Below are positions 20,541 through 29,277 of a DNA stretch of 64,000 nt, piece by piece. Under the pieces are notes generated by a model. It was not told where the DNA came from. It ran no database searches and was given only the letters and a program-made list of their open reading frames with translations. Origin of the DNA: Pseudomonas kairouanensis. GTDB lineage: Bacteria > Pseudomonadota > Gammaproteobacteria > Pseudomonadales > Pseudomonadaceae. The DNA is taken from NCBI RefSeq assembly GCF_004682055.1, contig NZ_QUZU01000010.1, forward strand, positions 108,920 through 172,919, in the 5' to 3' direction. Position numbers and translations under genes: made by a program. Position 1 is the first letter of the stretch; each line of letters opens with the position of its first letter.

Positions 20541-22406
20541 ATGAACAGCATGATCGTGCAGCGTGCCCTGGTGGTCGCCGTTGCAGCGTTCGCCTTTTAT
20601 GGCGGGCCCTCGTCAGGCACGGAGCAGCGCTGGCAACTGACGATGAACAACGCCGAGCTGCGTGATGTCGTCGAGGAGATGTCGAGCATCCTCGACACCA
20701 CGGTAATTCTTGATCCGAAAATCCAGGGGCGCATCACGGTCATGTCCCGCCAGGCGCTGGATCGCGAAGGCGTGCGGCGCCTGTTCTACAGCGTGCTGGA
20801 TGCGCATGATTTCAGCGTCATCGACCAAGGCGACCAGATCCTTATCGTTCCGGTTGCCCAAGCCAAGTCCCAGGCCAGCGCCATGGCTGAACGCCCGCCG
20901 GCTGCGCAGCAGTTCGTGACCCAAGTCTATGCGTTAGGCGCCAGCAGTGCGCCGGACCTGGCGGGCCTGGTGCGGCCACTGATCTCGCCCAACGGGTATG
21001 TCGGCCCCTCGGTGTCTGCCAATGCCTTGGTGATTACGGACACTGCGCGCAACGTTGGCCGAATTGGCGAGGTTATCCGGCAGTTGGATTCCGGCGCCAA
21101 AAACACCCATGAATTGATCGAACTGCACCACGGCGTGGCGGCTGATATTGCGCGCCTGATGGAGGCTTCCCTAGGCAAGCAGAATCCCGACAGCGCCATT
21201 CAGGTCCTGGCCGACTCGCGCAGCAACCGATTGGTCATCGTCGGTACGCCAGAGGTGCGCCAGCGCCTGGTGCAACTGGCCCGCAGCCTGGACACGGCCA
21301 CGCCTGCGCGACTGGACAATGCCCGCGTGATGCGCCTGCGCTACAGCGATGCCAAGCAATTGGCCGAGGTGCTGGACACCATGGGGCAGGGCACGAAGAC
21401 AACCTCGATATCCACGGGCCTGAAAGACGCTGCAACCAGCCAGCCATTCATGGTGCGGGCAGATGAAAGCCAGAACGCCCTGGTGATCGTGGCCGAAGCC
21501 GCCCAGCTCGCCACGCTGGAAGGGATCGTCAAGGAGCTGGATCAGCCACGGGCCCAAGTGCTGATCCACGCGGCGATTGTCGAGGTCAGCGGCGACATCA
21601 GCGAGGCGCTCGGCGTGCAATGGGCGTTCAATGGCGGCCGCGCCCAGGGGGTCGTCAATTTTCCAGGTACCGGCATCCCGATTCTTGGCGCTCTCAAGTT
21701 TGACGAAAGTACCGTCGCCCCCGAAGGCGCGCTGCTGAAACTTGGCACTGATCGCTTTGGTGCGTTGATCTCGGCCCTGGCCAGCAACACCCACAGCAAC
21801 CTGTTGTCGACTCCGAGCCTGTTGACCCTGGACAACCAGGAGGCAGAAATCATCGTTGGTCAGAACGTGCCGTTCAAGACCGGTTCCTACGCCACCACAG
21901 GCAGTGGCGCAGACAATCCCTTCACGACCGTGGAGCGCAAGGACGTCGGGATCAGCCTCAAGATCAAACCCTATATCAATGAAGGCTCGACCTTGCGCCT
22001 GGAGGTGGAGCAGGAGGTTTCGGACATTGCGCCGGCAGTATCCGGCGTCGACTCCTCGGACCTGATCACCAATAAGCGTGCGCTGAAAAGCACGATCCTG
22101 GCCGATGATGGCCAGATCATCGTCATCGGCGGCCTGATCAAAGACAGCGTACGCAGCCAGAAAAGCGGTGTGCCGTTGCTGCGCGATATTCCCTACCTGG
22201 GCGCATTGTTTCGCTGGAGCCGTGATACCCAGACCAAAAGCAACCTGATGGTGTTCCTGCGGCCAACCATCGTACGCAGTGGCCAGGACCTCTCCGGTAT
22301 CAGCCAGCAGCGCTACCAGGACCTGCGCGAGCAAAGCCAACCGCGTCTGCCCGATGAGGCGGCGCAGTTGTTCGACGCGCGCCGACCGGCGTCGGAGGCG
22401 CAATGA
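20541..22406 (+). CDS. gspD: Type II secretion secretin GspD
   Basis: A 621-residue outer-membrane secretin forming the exit pore. A signal peptide (about 1-27) is followed by the N0 domain, three KH-like N1-N3 repeats and the secretin core, with the late motif VPLLRDIPYLGALFRW. A C-terminal tail of about 45 residues rich in Arg and Gln may be the pilotin-binding S domain. The start could also be GTG 20529, but that sits directly on the GAGGAG ribosome site, so ATG 20541 is preferred. It overlaps gspE (ATGA). It is distinct from the PilQ secretin at 5.4-6.8 kb. Confidence 0.94.
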   Translation: MNSMIVQRALVVAVAAFAFYGGPSSGTEQRWQLTMNNAELRDVVEEMSSILDTTVILDPKIQGRITVMSRQALDREGVRRLFYSVLDAHDFSVIDQGDQILIVPVAQAKSQASAMAERPPAAQQFVTQVYALGASSAPDLAGLVRPLISPNGYVGPSVSANALVITDTARNVGRIGEVIRQLDSGAKNTHELIELHHGVAADIARLMEASLGKQNPDSAIQVLADSRSNRLVIVGTPEVRQRLVQLARSLDTATPARLDNARVMRLRYSDAKQLAEVLDTMGQGTKTTSISTGLKDAATSQPFMVRADESQNALVIVAEAAQLATLEGIVKELDQPRAQVLIHAAIVEVSGDISEALGVQWAFNGGRAQGVVNFPGTGIPILGALKFDESTVAPEGALLKLGTDRFGALISALASNTHSNLLSTPSLLTLDNQEAEIIVGQNVPFKTGSYATTGSGADNPFTTVERKDVGISLKIKPYINEGSTLRLEVEQEVSDIAPAVSGVDSSDLITNKRALKSTILADDGQIIVIGGLIKDSVRSQKSGVPLLRDIPYLGALFRWSRDTQTKSNLMVFLRPTIVRSGQDLSGISQQRYQDLREQSQPRLPDEAAQLFDARRPASEAQ

Positions 22407-23851
22407 AGCCATTGCCCTTTGGTTTTGCCCGACGCTTTGGCGTGTTGCTCGATGATGGCCAACTGTTGGTGCGCAGTGACACGCCCTTGAGCGCGATTGC
22501 CGAAGCACGGCGACTGAGCGATCACGAGTTGCCGTTGCAAGTGCTGGCCGGCGATGCCTTTGCCGAGCGCTTGGCCCAGGCGTACAGCGACGGGCAAAGC
22601 GCCGCCGAGCAAGTGGCCCAGGGGTTGGACGATGAGCTGGACCTGCTCAGCCTGGTGGACCAGGTGCCGCAGGCCGCCGATTTGCTGGAGCAGCAAGGTG
22701 ACGCACCGATCATTCGGCTGATCAACGCCTTGCTCAGTGAAGCCGTACGGGAAAAGGCCTCCGATGTGCACCTGGAAACCTTTGAACATACGCTGACGGT
22801 GCGCATGCGGGTGGACGGCCAGTTGCGCGAAATGCTCAAGCCACGGCGAGAACTGGCGACGCTGCTGGTGTCGCGCATCAAGGTCATGGCGCGCCTGGAT
22901 ATCGCCGAAAAGCGCGTGCCCCAGGATGGCCGCATGGCCCTGCGCCTGGCCGGCCACGAAGTGGATGTACGCGTTTCTACATTGCCCTCGGCCCACGGTG
23001 AAAGGGTGGTGCTGCGCCTGCTCGACAAACAGGCCGGGCGCCTGCAACTGGCACGCTTGGGCATGGCGCCGCACACCCTCGCCGGCTTGCAACAACTGCT
23101 GGGCAAACCCCACGGAATCTTCCTGGTGACCGGCCCCACCGGGTCGGGCAAGACCACCAGCCTTTACGCCGCGCTGACCCACCTCAATGACCAGACCCGC
23201 AACATCCTCACCGTTGAAGACCCGATTGAATATCACCTGCCGGGTATCGGCCAGACACCGGTCAATCCCAAGGTCGACATGACCTTTGCGCGAAGTTTGC
23301 GGGCGATCCTGCGCCAGGACCCTGATGTGGTGATGGTGGGCGAGATTCGTGACGGTGAAACCGCCGAGATCGCGGTGCAGGCCTCCCTCACCGGGCACTT
23401 GGTGCTGTCGACGTTGCACACCAACAGCGCCATCGGTGCCATCACCCGGTTGGTGGATATGGGGGTGGACGCTTATCTGCTCGCATCATCCCTGGTCGGC
23501 GTGCTGGCTCAGCGTTTGTTGCGCACGCTCTGCCCGGCCTGCAAGGCCGCCGGTGTAGCGGATGCCGAGGTGTGTCGGCGGTTGGGCCTGGACCCTGAGC
23601 GAGCGCCCCAGGTGTTCAGGGCCGCTGGCTGTGAGCAATGTCGCCAGGGCTATCGCGGGCGTATTGGCATCTACGAGTTGGTCAGCATCACGCCTGCACT
23701 GTCGGCGTTGATACATCAAGGTGCCAACGAACAGGTGCTGTTGGCCCAGGCGCGGCGCTCTTCCCCCAGCTTGTTCGAAGATGGTCGTCGCCTGGTGCTC
23801 GAAGGGCTGACCAGTGTGGACGAACTGCTGCGCGTCACCCAGGAGGACTAG
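22403..23851 (+). CDS. gspE: Type II secretion ATPase GspE
   Basis: A 482-residue cytoplasmic assembly ATPase that powers pseudopilus extension. The N-terminal GspE_N domain binds GspL. The ATPase core has Walker A GPTGSGKT at 244-251, an Asp box (ILTVEDPIEYH), Walker B (DPDVVMVGEIRDGETAEIA) and His box (GHLVLSTLHTNSA). The tetracysteine zinc motif CPAC...CEQC is present in the C-terminal part, as in GspE/PilB proteins. Length is normal for GspE. It is part of the tightly packed gspC-M operon. Confidence 0.97.
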   Translation: MKPLPFGFARRFGVLLDDGQLLVRSDTPLSAIAEARRLSDHELPLQVLAGDAFAERLAQAYSDGQSAAEQVAQGLDDELDLLSLVDQVPQAADLLEQQGDAPIIRLINALLSEAVREKASDVHLETFEHTLTVRMRVDGQLREMLKPRRELATLLVSRIKVMARLDIAEKRVPQDGRMALRLAGHEVDVRVSTLPSAHGERVVLRLLDKQAGRLQLARLGMAPHTLAGLQQLLGKPHGIFLVTGPTGSGKTTSLYAALTHLNDQTRNILTVEDPIEYHLPGIGQTPVNPKVDMTFARSLRAILRQDPDVVMVGEIRDGETAEIAVQASLTGHLVLSTLHTNSAIGAITRLVDMGVDAYLLASSLVGVLAQRLLRTLCPACKAAGVADAEVCRRLGLDPERAPQVFRAAGCEQCRQGYRGRIGIYELVSITPALSALIHQGANEQVLLAQARRSSPSLFEDGRRLVLEGLTSVDELLRVTQED

Positions 23852-23853
23852 CC

Positions 23854-25059
23854 ATGCCCACCTACGACTATCGAGCCCAGGACCGCGATGGGCGGGCGTG
23901 CAGAGGCCGGCAAGAGGCCGACAGCCCACGACATGCCCGGCAGTTATTGCGTGAGCGAGGGTTGTTGCCCAACCAAGTGCAGGCTGCCAGCGAGCGCGCC
24001 GCCCGGGGGCCGGTGCGGGTGGCAGGGTTGAGTGCGGCAGACCTGGCGCTGCTCACCTTGCAGTTATCGACCCTGGTCCAGGCCGGTTTGCCTTTGGAGC
24101 AGGCGCTGCAAGCCGTCGCCCAGCAAAGCCAAAAGCTGCGGGTCAGCAGCTTGCTTGCACAGGTGCGTGACCGGGTGATGGAAGGGCAGTCCCTGGCGTC
24201 GGCGCTTGGCGTATTTCCCCGTGCATTTCCCGAGGTGTTCCGCGCCACCATCGCGGCGGGTGAACGCTCCGGCCACCTGGGGCATGTGCTTGAGCAACTG
24301 GCCTGTTACACCGAGGCCCGCCAGGCCTCCCGGCAAAAAATCCAACTGGCCTTGGTGTACCCGGCGCTGTTGATGTTCGCCTGCGTGGCCATCGTCGGCT
24401 TCCTGCTCGGGTATGTGGTGCCGGATGTGGTGAGGATCTTTATCGACAGTGGCCAGCCGCTGCCTTGGCTGACCCAGGCCATGATCGCCTTCAGCCAGGG
24501 CCTGCGCACCTATGGCCTGGTGTTGTTGGCGTTGCTGCTGGGGGCCGGGGCGGCGTTGCGCTGGAGCTTGAGCCAGCCACGCTGGCGCTGGCAGTGGCAC
24601 CGCCTGGCGCTGCACCTACCGTTGCTGGGCGGCGTCTTTCGCGCCATGGAGGCGGCGCGGTTTGCCAGCACCCTGGCGATCCTGGGCAAAAGCGCGGTGC
24701 CCTTGGTGGACGCCCTGGAGATTGCGGCCGCCGTGATCGGCAACGTCACCATCCGCGCGCGCATGAGCGATGTCGCCCGCTCGGTCCGCGAGGGCGGCAC
24801 GCTCACCCGTGGGCTTGAACTCGGGGGCGACATCCCACCGCTGATGCTGCACATGATCGCCAGCGGTGAACGTGCCGGTGAACTCGACACGATGCTGGCC
24901 CGTGCCGCCGAGCAACAGGAAAAAAGCCTCGCCGCCCGTATTGCGCTGGTGGTGAGTTTGTTCGAGCCGGCGATGCTGGTGGTGATGGGCGGCGTGGTGT
25001 TGCTGATCGTCATGGCCATTCTGTTGCCGATCCTCAGCCTTAACCAACTGGTGAACTGA
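23854..25059 (+). CDS. gspF: Type II secretion inner-membrane platform protein GspF
   Basis: A 401-residue polytopic protein that couples the ATPase to the pseudopilus. It has two homologous T2SF domains (about 65-190 and 270-390), each followed by a membrane helix; three long hydrophobic segments are visible (about 167-190, 215-240, 368-398). The N-terminus MPTYDYRAQDRDGRACRG is typical. ATG 23854 lies two bases after the gspE stop with AGGAGG upstream, so this start is firm. Confidence 0.96.
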   Translation: MPTYDYRAQDRDGRACRGRQEADSPRHARQLLRERGLLPNQVQAASERAARGPVRVAGLSAADLALLTLQLSTLVQAGLPLEQALQAVAQQSQKLRVSSLLAQVRDRVMEGQSLASALGVFPRAFPEVFRATIAAGERSGHLGHVLEQLACYTEARQASRQKIQLALVYPALLMFACVAIVGFLLGYVVPDVVRIFIDSGQPLPWLTQAMIAFSQGLRTYGLVLLALLLGAGAALRWSLSQPRWRWQWHRLALHLPLLGGVFRAMEAARFASTLAILGKSAVPLVDALEIAAAVIGNVTIRARMSDVARSVREGGTLTRGLELGGDIPPLMLHMIASGERAGELDTMLARAAEQQEKSLAARIALVVSLFEPAMLVVMGGVVLLIVMAILLPILSLNQLVN

Positions 25060-25503
25060 ATGCAGGAAATGACCAAGGGCCAGCGGGGTTTTACCCTGAT
25101 CGAAATCATGGTGGTGGTGGTGATCATCGGTGTACTGGGGGCCATTGTGGTGCCGCAATTCATGGGCCGCCCCGACCAGGCCAAGGCCACGGCCGCCAGG
25201 ACCGATATCCAGGCCATCGCCACCAGCCTGGAAATGTACCGCCTCGACAACAGTCATTACCCCTCCACCCTGCAAGGCCTGGAGGCCCTGAGCAAGCGGC
25301 CCGCCGGTACGCCGCCTGCACGGAACTGGAACCCCCAGGGCTATCTGAAAAGTATCCCGATAGACCCGTGGGGCACGCCCTATCAATACCTGAACCCTGG
25401 GGTGCGTTCTGCCAACGGCGGCTATGACCTGTATTCCCTGGGTGCCGATGGTGTGAGCGGCGGCGAAGGCCTCGCGGCCGACATCGGCAACTGGGGTGAG
25501 TGA
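25060..25503 (+). CDS. gspG: Type II secretion major pseudopilin GspG
   Basis: A 147-residue pseudopilin. The prepilin cleavage site is GQRG|FTLIEIMVVVVIIG, with Glu at +5 of the mature protein and a long hydrophobic helix. The C-terminal part (LDNSHYPSTLQGLEAL, PIDPWGTPYQY, YDLYSLGADG) is the classic calcium-binding GspG fold. It would form the shaft of the pseudopilus after processing by the prepilin peptidase, which is not encoded here and must come from elsewhere (PilD/GspO). It starts directly on the gspF stop. Confidence 0.97.
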   Translation: MQEMTKGQRGFTLIEIMVVVVIIGVLGAIVVPQFMGRPDQAKATAARTDIQAIATSLEMYRLDNSHYPSTLQGLEALSKRPAGTPPARNWNPQGYLKSIPIDPWGTPYQYLNPGVRSANGGYDLYSLGADGVSGGEGLAADIGNWGE

Positions 25504-25507
25504 GCCC

Positions 25508-25969
25508 ATGCGCAGGCAGAGCCGCGGCTTTACCTTGCTGGAACTGATGGTGGTGATCGCCCTGGTCGGCATTGTGCTCGGCGCGGTGAGCCTGGCAACG
25601 GGTAACAGCCCGGCACGCCAGGCACGGCAGGAGGCAGGCTTGATGCTGCAATTGCTCCAGCAACTGCGCGAACAGGCCGTGATCGAGGGGCGTGAATACG
25701 GGGTGCGCCTACAGCCGGGTGAGTACCAGGTATTTCGCCTGGAACCACAGGGGTGGCGGCCGTCAGGTGCAGCCCATCGGGTGGCCCAGGGCGTGCAGAT
25801 GCATCTGCAACTGGAAGGGTTGCGCGTGGGCCTGGACCGGCCCGGGCCACAGTTGCTGGCCCTCAGCAGCGATGAAGTCAGTGCGTTTGTGCTGTCCTTT
25901 ACGTTCGCGGAGCAGGTGTTGACCCGCATCGTCAGCGATGGCATCGGGGAGACATGGATTGAAAGCTAG
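25508..25969 (+). CDS. gspH: Type II secretion minor pseudopilin GspH
   Basis: A pseudopilin of about 153 residues with the cleavage site RQSRG|FTLLELMVVIALVG and a GspH/FimT domain afterwards. It belongs to the pseudopilus tip complex (H-I-J-K). ATG 25508 follows the gspG stop by four bases; a GTG at 25496 overlapping gspG is an alternative start. Its 3' end overlaps gspI. Confidence 0.9.
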   Translation: MRRQSRGFTLLELMVVIALVGIVLGAVSLATGNSPARQARQEAGLMLQLLQQLREQAVIEGREYGVRLQPGEYQVFRLEPQGWRPSGAAHRVAQGVQMHLQLEGLRVGLDRPGPQLLALSSDEVSAFVLSFTFAEQVLTRIVSDGIGETWIES

Positions 25970-26351
25970 ACAGCGTCGGCGCCGGGCCCGACCGAAACAC
26001 CGTGGGTTCACCCTGCTGGAGGTGATGATCGCCCTGGCCATTTTCGCCACGTTGGCCGCTGCGGTGATTGCCGCCAGCCATTACTCTTTGCGCCAGAATG
26101 CCCGGCTCAAAGAGCAAGTGCAGTGCGCCTGGGTGGCAGACAACCAACTGAGCGAGCTACGCCTGCAGTCGGCAACGCCTGGGCGCCAGCAACTGCTGCG
26201 GCATTTTGATGGGCGTGACTGGATTGTCGAGCAAACCCTCGCGCCGGCAACGGACCCACGCTTGCTTGAAGTGGATATCAGCGTCAGCCCTGCCGACGGC
26301 GGGCCGGCGGTCTACCACACCCGTGGCTGGATACCCACCGTGCATGAATAG
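25959..26351 (+). CDS. gspI: Type II secretion minor pseudopilin GspI
   Basis: A pseudopilin of about 130 residues with a strongly basic leader (KARQRRRRARPKHRG) and the cleavage site G|FTLLEVMIALAIFATLA. The later part has the short GspI beta domain. I chose TTG 25959 because GGGGAGA lies six bases upstream; ATG 25938 is an in-frame alternative and would overlap gspH further. It overlaps gspJ by eight bases. Confidence 0.88.
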   Translation: MKARQRRRRARPKHRGFTLLEVMIALAIFATLAAAVIAASHYSLRQNARLKEQVQCAWVADNQLSELRLQSATPGRQQLLRHFDGRDWIVEQTLAPATDPRLLEVDISVSPADGGPAVYHTRGWIPTVHE

Positions 26352-26892
26352 ACAGTCGGGTTTCACCCTGTTGGAACTGGTCGTCGCATTGGCCATCTTT
26401 GCCGTGCTGGGCCTTGCCAGTGCACGCCTGTTCGACACAGTAGTGCGTGCCCAACAGGCAACCGCCAGCCATGGGCAGGACCTGCGGCGTCTGCAGCGGG
26501 CCCTTGGGGTCATCGAACGGGATGGGTTGCAATTGGCGTCATCGGTCATTGTCCTGGGCCCCACGACCCTGCAACTGCTGCGTGAAAACTGGCGTAACCC
26601 ACAGGACCTGCCGCGCAGTGAGCGCCAGCAAGTCCTGTACCGCCTGGATAACCGAGTGCTGTGGCGCGAAAGCCGCAGCCCGGAGTCCACAACGGTCGAG
26701 CGCCAGAAATTGCTCGACGATGTCGGCCTGTTGAGCTGGCGCTTGTTCGGCCCTGAAACGGGTTGGAGTGAGGTTTGGCCCGTGGGTAAAGACGCCGCCG
26801 CCAACCCTCCGCAAGCGCTGGAGGTGGTGGTGTCGGTTGGCCGTTTTGATCAGATTCGTCGCGTCGTGTCATTGCCGCAGGCGCGCCCATGA
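26344..26892 (+). CDS. gspJ: Type II secretion minor pseudopilin GspJ
   Basis: A 182-residue pseudopilin with a very short leader, MNRQSG|FTLLELVVALAIF. The domain after the helix shows the GspJ pattern of repeated Arg/Leu-rich segments (GQDLRRLQRALGVIERDGLQL). It joins GspI and GspK at the pseudopilus tip. The start overlaps the gspI stop and the end overlaps gspK (ATGA). Confidence 0.93.
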   Translation: MNRQSGFTLLELVVALAIFAVLGLASARLFDTVVRAQQATASHGQDLRRLQRALGVIERDGLQLASSVIVLGPTTLQLLRENWRNPQDLPRSERQQVLYRLDNRVLWRESRSPESTTVERQKLLDDVGLLSWRLFGPETGWSEVWPVGKDAAANPPQALEVVVSVGRFDQIRRVVSLPQARP

Positions 26893-27734
26893 AGGGGCGC
26901 CAGCGCGGAGTAGCCTTGCTCAGCGTGTTGCTGGTGATGAGCCTGGCGCTGCTGCTGACGGCGGGCATGCTGCGCAGCCACCAGTTGATGGTGCAGGGCA
27001 GTGCCCGGCAGATCCATCAGTTGCAGCTTCGCCAACTGGCGTTGTCGGCAGAAGCGTGGGCAATGCTGGCCTTGAGGGCGGCTGGCGACGATGAGCCCCT
27101 GGCGGTGCACCGGGGGCAACCGTGGGCACATGTCACCTGGCCTTTCGACGCGCAGGGTGCCCGCGTTGCACTGGAGATCGAAGACCTGTCCGGCCGCTTG
27201 AACCTCAACGCGTTACTCGGTGCGGGCCAAGTCGATCAGGTCCCCCAGCAGCGCTGGTCGCGCCTGCTCGATTCCCTGGGGTTAAAACCGTTGGACCTGC
27301 AGGCAGCAGGCGAGCGCCAGGCGTTGAGCCAATTGCGCGTGCTGCCGGGCGTTGACGGCGAGACCTTGCGCCAGTTGGAACCTTGGGTGGCCCTGTTGCC
27401 CCGTGACGCAGGCTTGAACATCAACACTGCGTCACCGCAGGTGCTGTCGACGCTTGAGGGCCTCTCCCTGCCGACCGCTGAAGCCGTGGTGCGCCTACGG
27501 CCGGCCGACGGCTACCGCAGCGTCCAGGCCTTCACCCTCGACCCTTTGATTGCCGGGCTTGGGGTTACAGGCCACGGGTTGGGGGTCGGCAGCCGCTGGT
27601 TTCGCATCACCGTTGACGTGAGCGTGGGTACCAGCCACTTGCGCCTGGCCAGCGAGGTCGAGCGTGAACGTAAATCCGGGCGCTGGCGTGTGGTACAGCG
27701 ACGTCTATTACCCGCCCCCCTGAGTGAGATCTAG
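26889..27734 (+). CDS. gspK: Type II secretion minor pseudopilin GspK
   Basis: A 281-residue large minor pseudopilin that caps the pseudopilus. The leader ends RQRG|VALLSVLLVMSLALLL; as usual for GspK there is no Glu at +5. The large alpha-helical domain contains LEDLSGRLNLN-type and LNINTAS motifs (here IEDLSGRLNLNALLG and GLNINTASPQVLSTL) typical of GspK. Its position after gspJ fits the family. Confidence 0.94.
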   Translation: MKGRQRGVALLSVLLVMSLALLLTAGMLRSHQLMVQGSARQIHQLQLRQLALSAEAWAMLALRAAGDDEPLAVHRGQPWAHVTWPFDAQGARVALEIEDLSGRLNLNALLGAGQVDQVPQQRWSRLLDSLGLKPLDLQAAGERQALSQLRVLPGVDGETLRQLEPWVALLPRDAGLNINTASPQVLSTLEGLSLPTAEAVVRLRPADGYRSVQAFTLDPLIAGLGVTGHGLGVGSRWFRITVDVSVGTSHLRLASEVERERKSGRWRVVQRRLLPAPLSEI

Positions 27735-27736
27735 CG

Positions 27737-28834
27737 ATGAATACCTGGCTGCATTTGAGTGCCGAAGGCCTGGCCACGCCGTCGGGGCAATGGCCGTGTT
27801 GCGTCCGGCAGGCAGGCGTTGATAGCTGCCAGATGGCCCTGATCGATGCGTCCCTGTTATTGAGGGGGCAGAAGGTTGACCTGCTGTTGCCGATGGAAAT
27901 GTGCAGTGGCCTGCGCAGCGAACCCTGGCCTTCAAGGCGTCGTCCCAGCGCCCAGGCGATTGCCTTCGCCATCGAGGAGCAACTGGGCGAAGAGCTCGAC
28001 GGCCTGCATGTCTGTGCCGGGCGGCGGGACGCGGCAGGGTGTTACACGGTGCTGGTGACGCACAAGGCGCGCTTCAAGGCGCTGCTGCAACTGCTGGCCT
28101 CGCTGGGCATCGACGTTTGCAGCGTGCATGTGGATGCCGATGTGCTGCCTGCCGACGGCCACGCGGCGGTGAGTTGGCAGGGGCGCCGGGTACTGGGCGC
28201 TCCGGTGCGCCTGGCGTTGTCCGAGTCGGCACTCAAAGCGCTGGAACCTTTGTTGGGGGAGCCCTTGCAGTGGTTGGACGACGCCCAGAGCCGTGAGGTG
28301 ATCGAGCAAGCGTTGTGGGGCCAGGGGCCGTCGATCAACCTGCTGCAAGGCGAGTTTGCCCGCACCCGCCAGCCTTGGCCCTGGCCAACGGCCGCGCTGG
28401 CAGCTGCCATGATGTTCACGTTGGGTTGGGGGTTTATGCAGATGCGTATCCAGCACGTTGAAACCCAGGCGCAACAGCTTTATGCGCAAAGCGTCGAGCA
28501 CTTCCAGGCGCTGTACCCGGAGCAGGCTCGAATTGTCGATCTCGCCGCACAGTTCAAGGCCTTGCAAGGCACGCGTGCCCACTCACCTGAAACACCGTTG
28601 GCACGCCTGGTCAGCCTTACCGAGCAGGTGGTGGGAGGGGGGGATGTGAATGTCGAGCGTATTGAGTTTCGTCGCGGTGAAGGCTGGAAAATCCAATTGA
28701 CCACCCACGGTTTCAGCGAGCTGGAACAGTTGCGTGAACGCGGGCAATTGAGTGGCATGCCCGTGCGTGTGGGCAATGCCAGCAAGGAAGGCAGCCGGGT
28801 GCAGGCGGTGTTGATGCTGGAGGACGCATCATGA
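27737..28834 (+). CDS. gspL: Type II secretion assembly protein GspL
   Basis: A 365-residue bitopic inner-membrane protein. The cytoplasmic actin-like domain (about 1-210) recruits GspE, the membrane helix is at about 219-237 (WPTAALAAAMMFTLGWGFM), and the periplasmic ferredoxin-like domain pairs with GspM. Sequence conservation in this family is low; the call rests on size, topology and position between gspK and gspM. Confidence 0.85.
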   Translation: MNTWLHLSAEGLATPSGQWPCCVRQAGVDSCQMALIDASLLLRGQKVDLLLPMEMCSGLRSEPWPSRRRPSAQAIAFAIEEQLGEELDGLHVCAGRRDAAGCYTVLVTHKARFKALLQLLASLGIDVCSVHVDADVLPADGHAAVSWQGRRVLGAPVRLALSESALKALEPLLGEPLQWLDDAQSREVIEQALWGQGPSINLLQGEFARTRQPWPWPTAALAAAMMFTLGWGFMQMRIQHVETQAQQLYAQSVEHFQALYPEQARIVDLAAQFKALQGTRAHSPETPLARLVSLTEQVVGGGDVNVERIEFRRGEGWKIQLTTHGFSELEQLRERGQLSGMPVRVGNASKEGSRVQAVLMLEDAS

Positions 28835-29277
28835 GGGCCAAGGTGATGCAAGGCCTTCACGCCTGGAAAGCGCTGGCCCCTCGCGAGCGTTTTTTATTGG
28901 GCGCCCTGGCGTGGTTTTTGATCGCCCTGCTGTTGTACCTGATGGCGTGGCAGCCCAGCCAGCAGCGGCTGGTCAGCGCCGAGCAGCGCTACCAGCGACA
29001 GTTGGCATTGGCGCAGCAGTTGAAGCAGGCCCAACCAGGCTCGGCATTGCAGGCTCAAGGGGCGCCGCAGGCCTCGAAGATCAGCCAGAGCGCAGAGGCG
29101 GCAGGGCTGAGCCTGCAGCAGATTGAAGTTGAAAGCGATCAGTTGCGCCTGACCCTCAGCGGCGATGCACAAGCCCTGCTGACGTGGCTGGCGCAACTGG
29201 AGCGAGAGGCCGGGGCCTTCCAGATGCTGACCCTGGAGAAACGCGACAACCTGCTGGAAGCGCGACTGGTGCTCTAG
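28831..29277 (+). CDS. gspM: Type II secretion protein GspM
   Basis: A 148-residue inner-membrane protein with one helix (about 20-40: FLLGALAWFLIALLLYLMAW), a short coiled coil and a periplasmic ferredoxin-like domain. It partners GspL. It is the last gene of the operon; there is no gspN or prepilin peptidase gspO. Its stop codon shares the tetranucleotide CTAG with the stop of the convergent MFS gene, so no room remains for a conventional terminator between them. Confidence 0.9.
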   Translation: MRAKVMQGLHAWKALAPRERFLLGALAWFLIALLLYLMAWQPSQQRLVSAEQRYQRQLALAQQLKQAQPGSALQAQGAPQASKISQSAEAAGLSLQQIEVESDQLRLTLSGDAQALLTWLAQLEREAGAFQMLTLEKRDNLLEARLVL

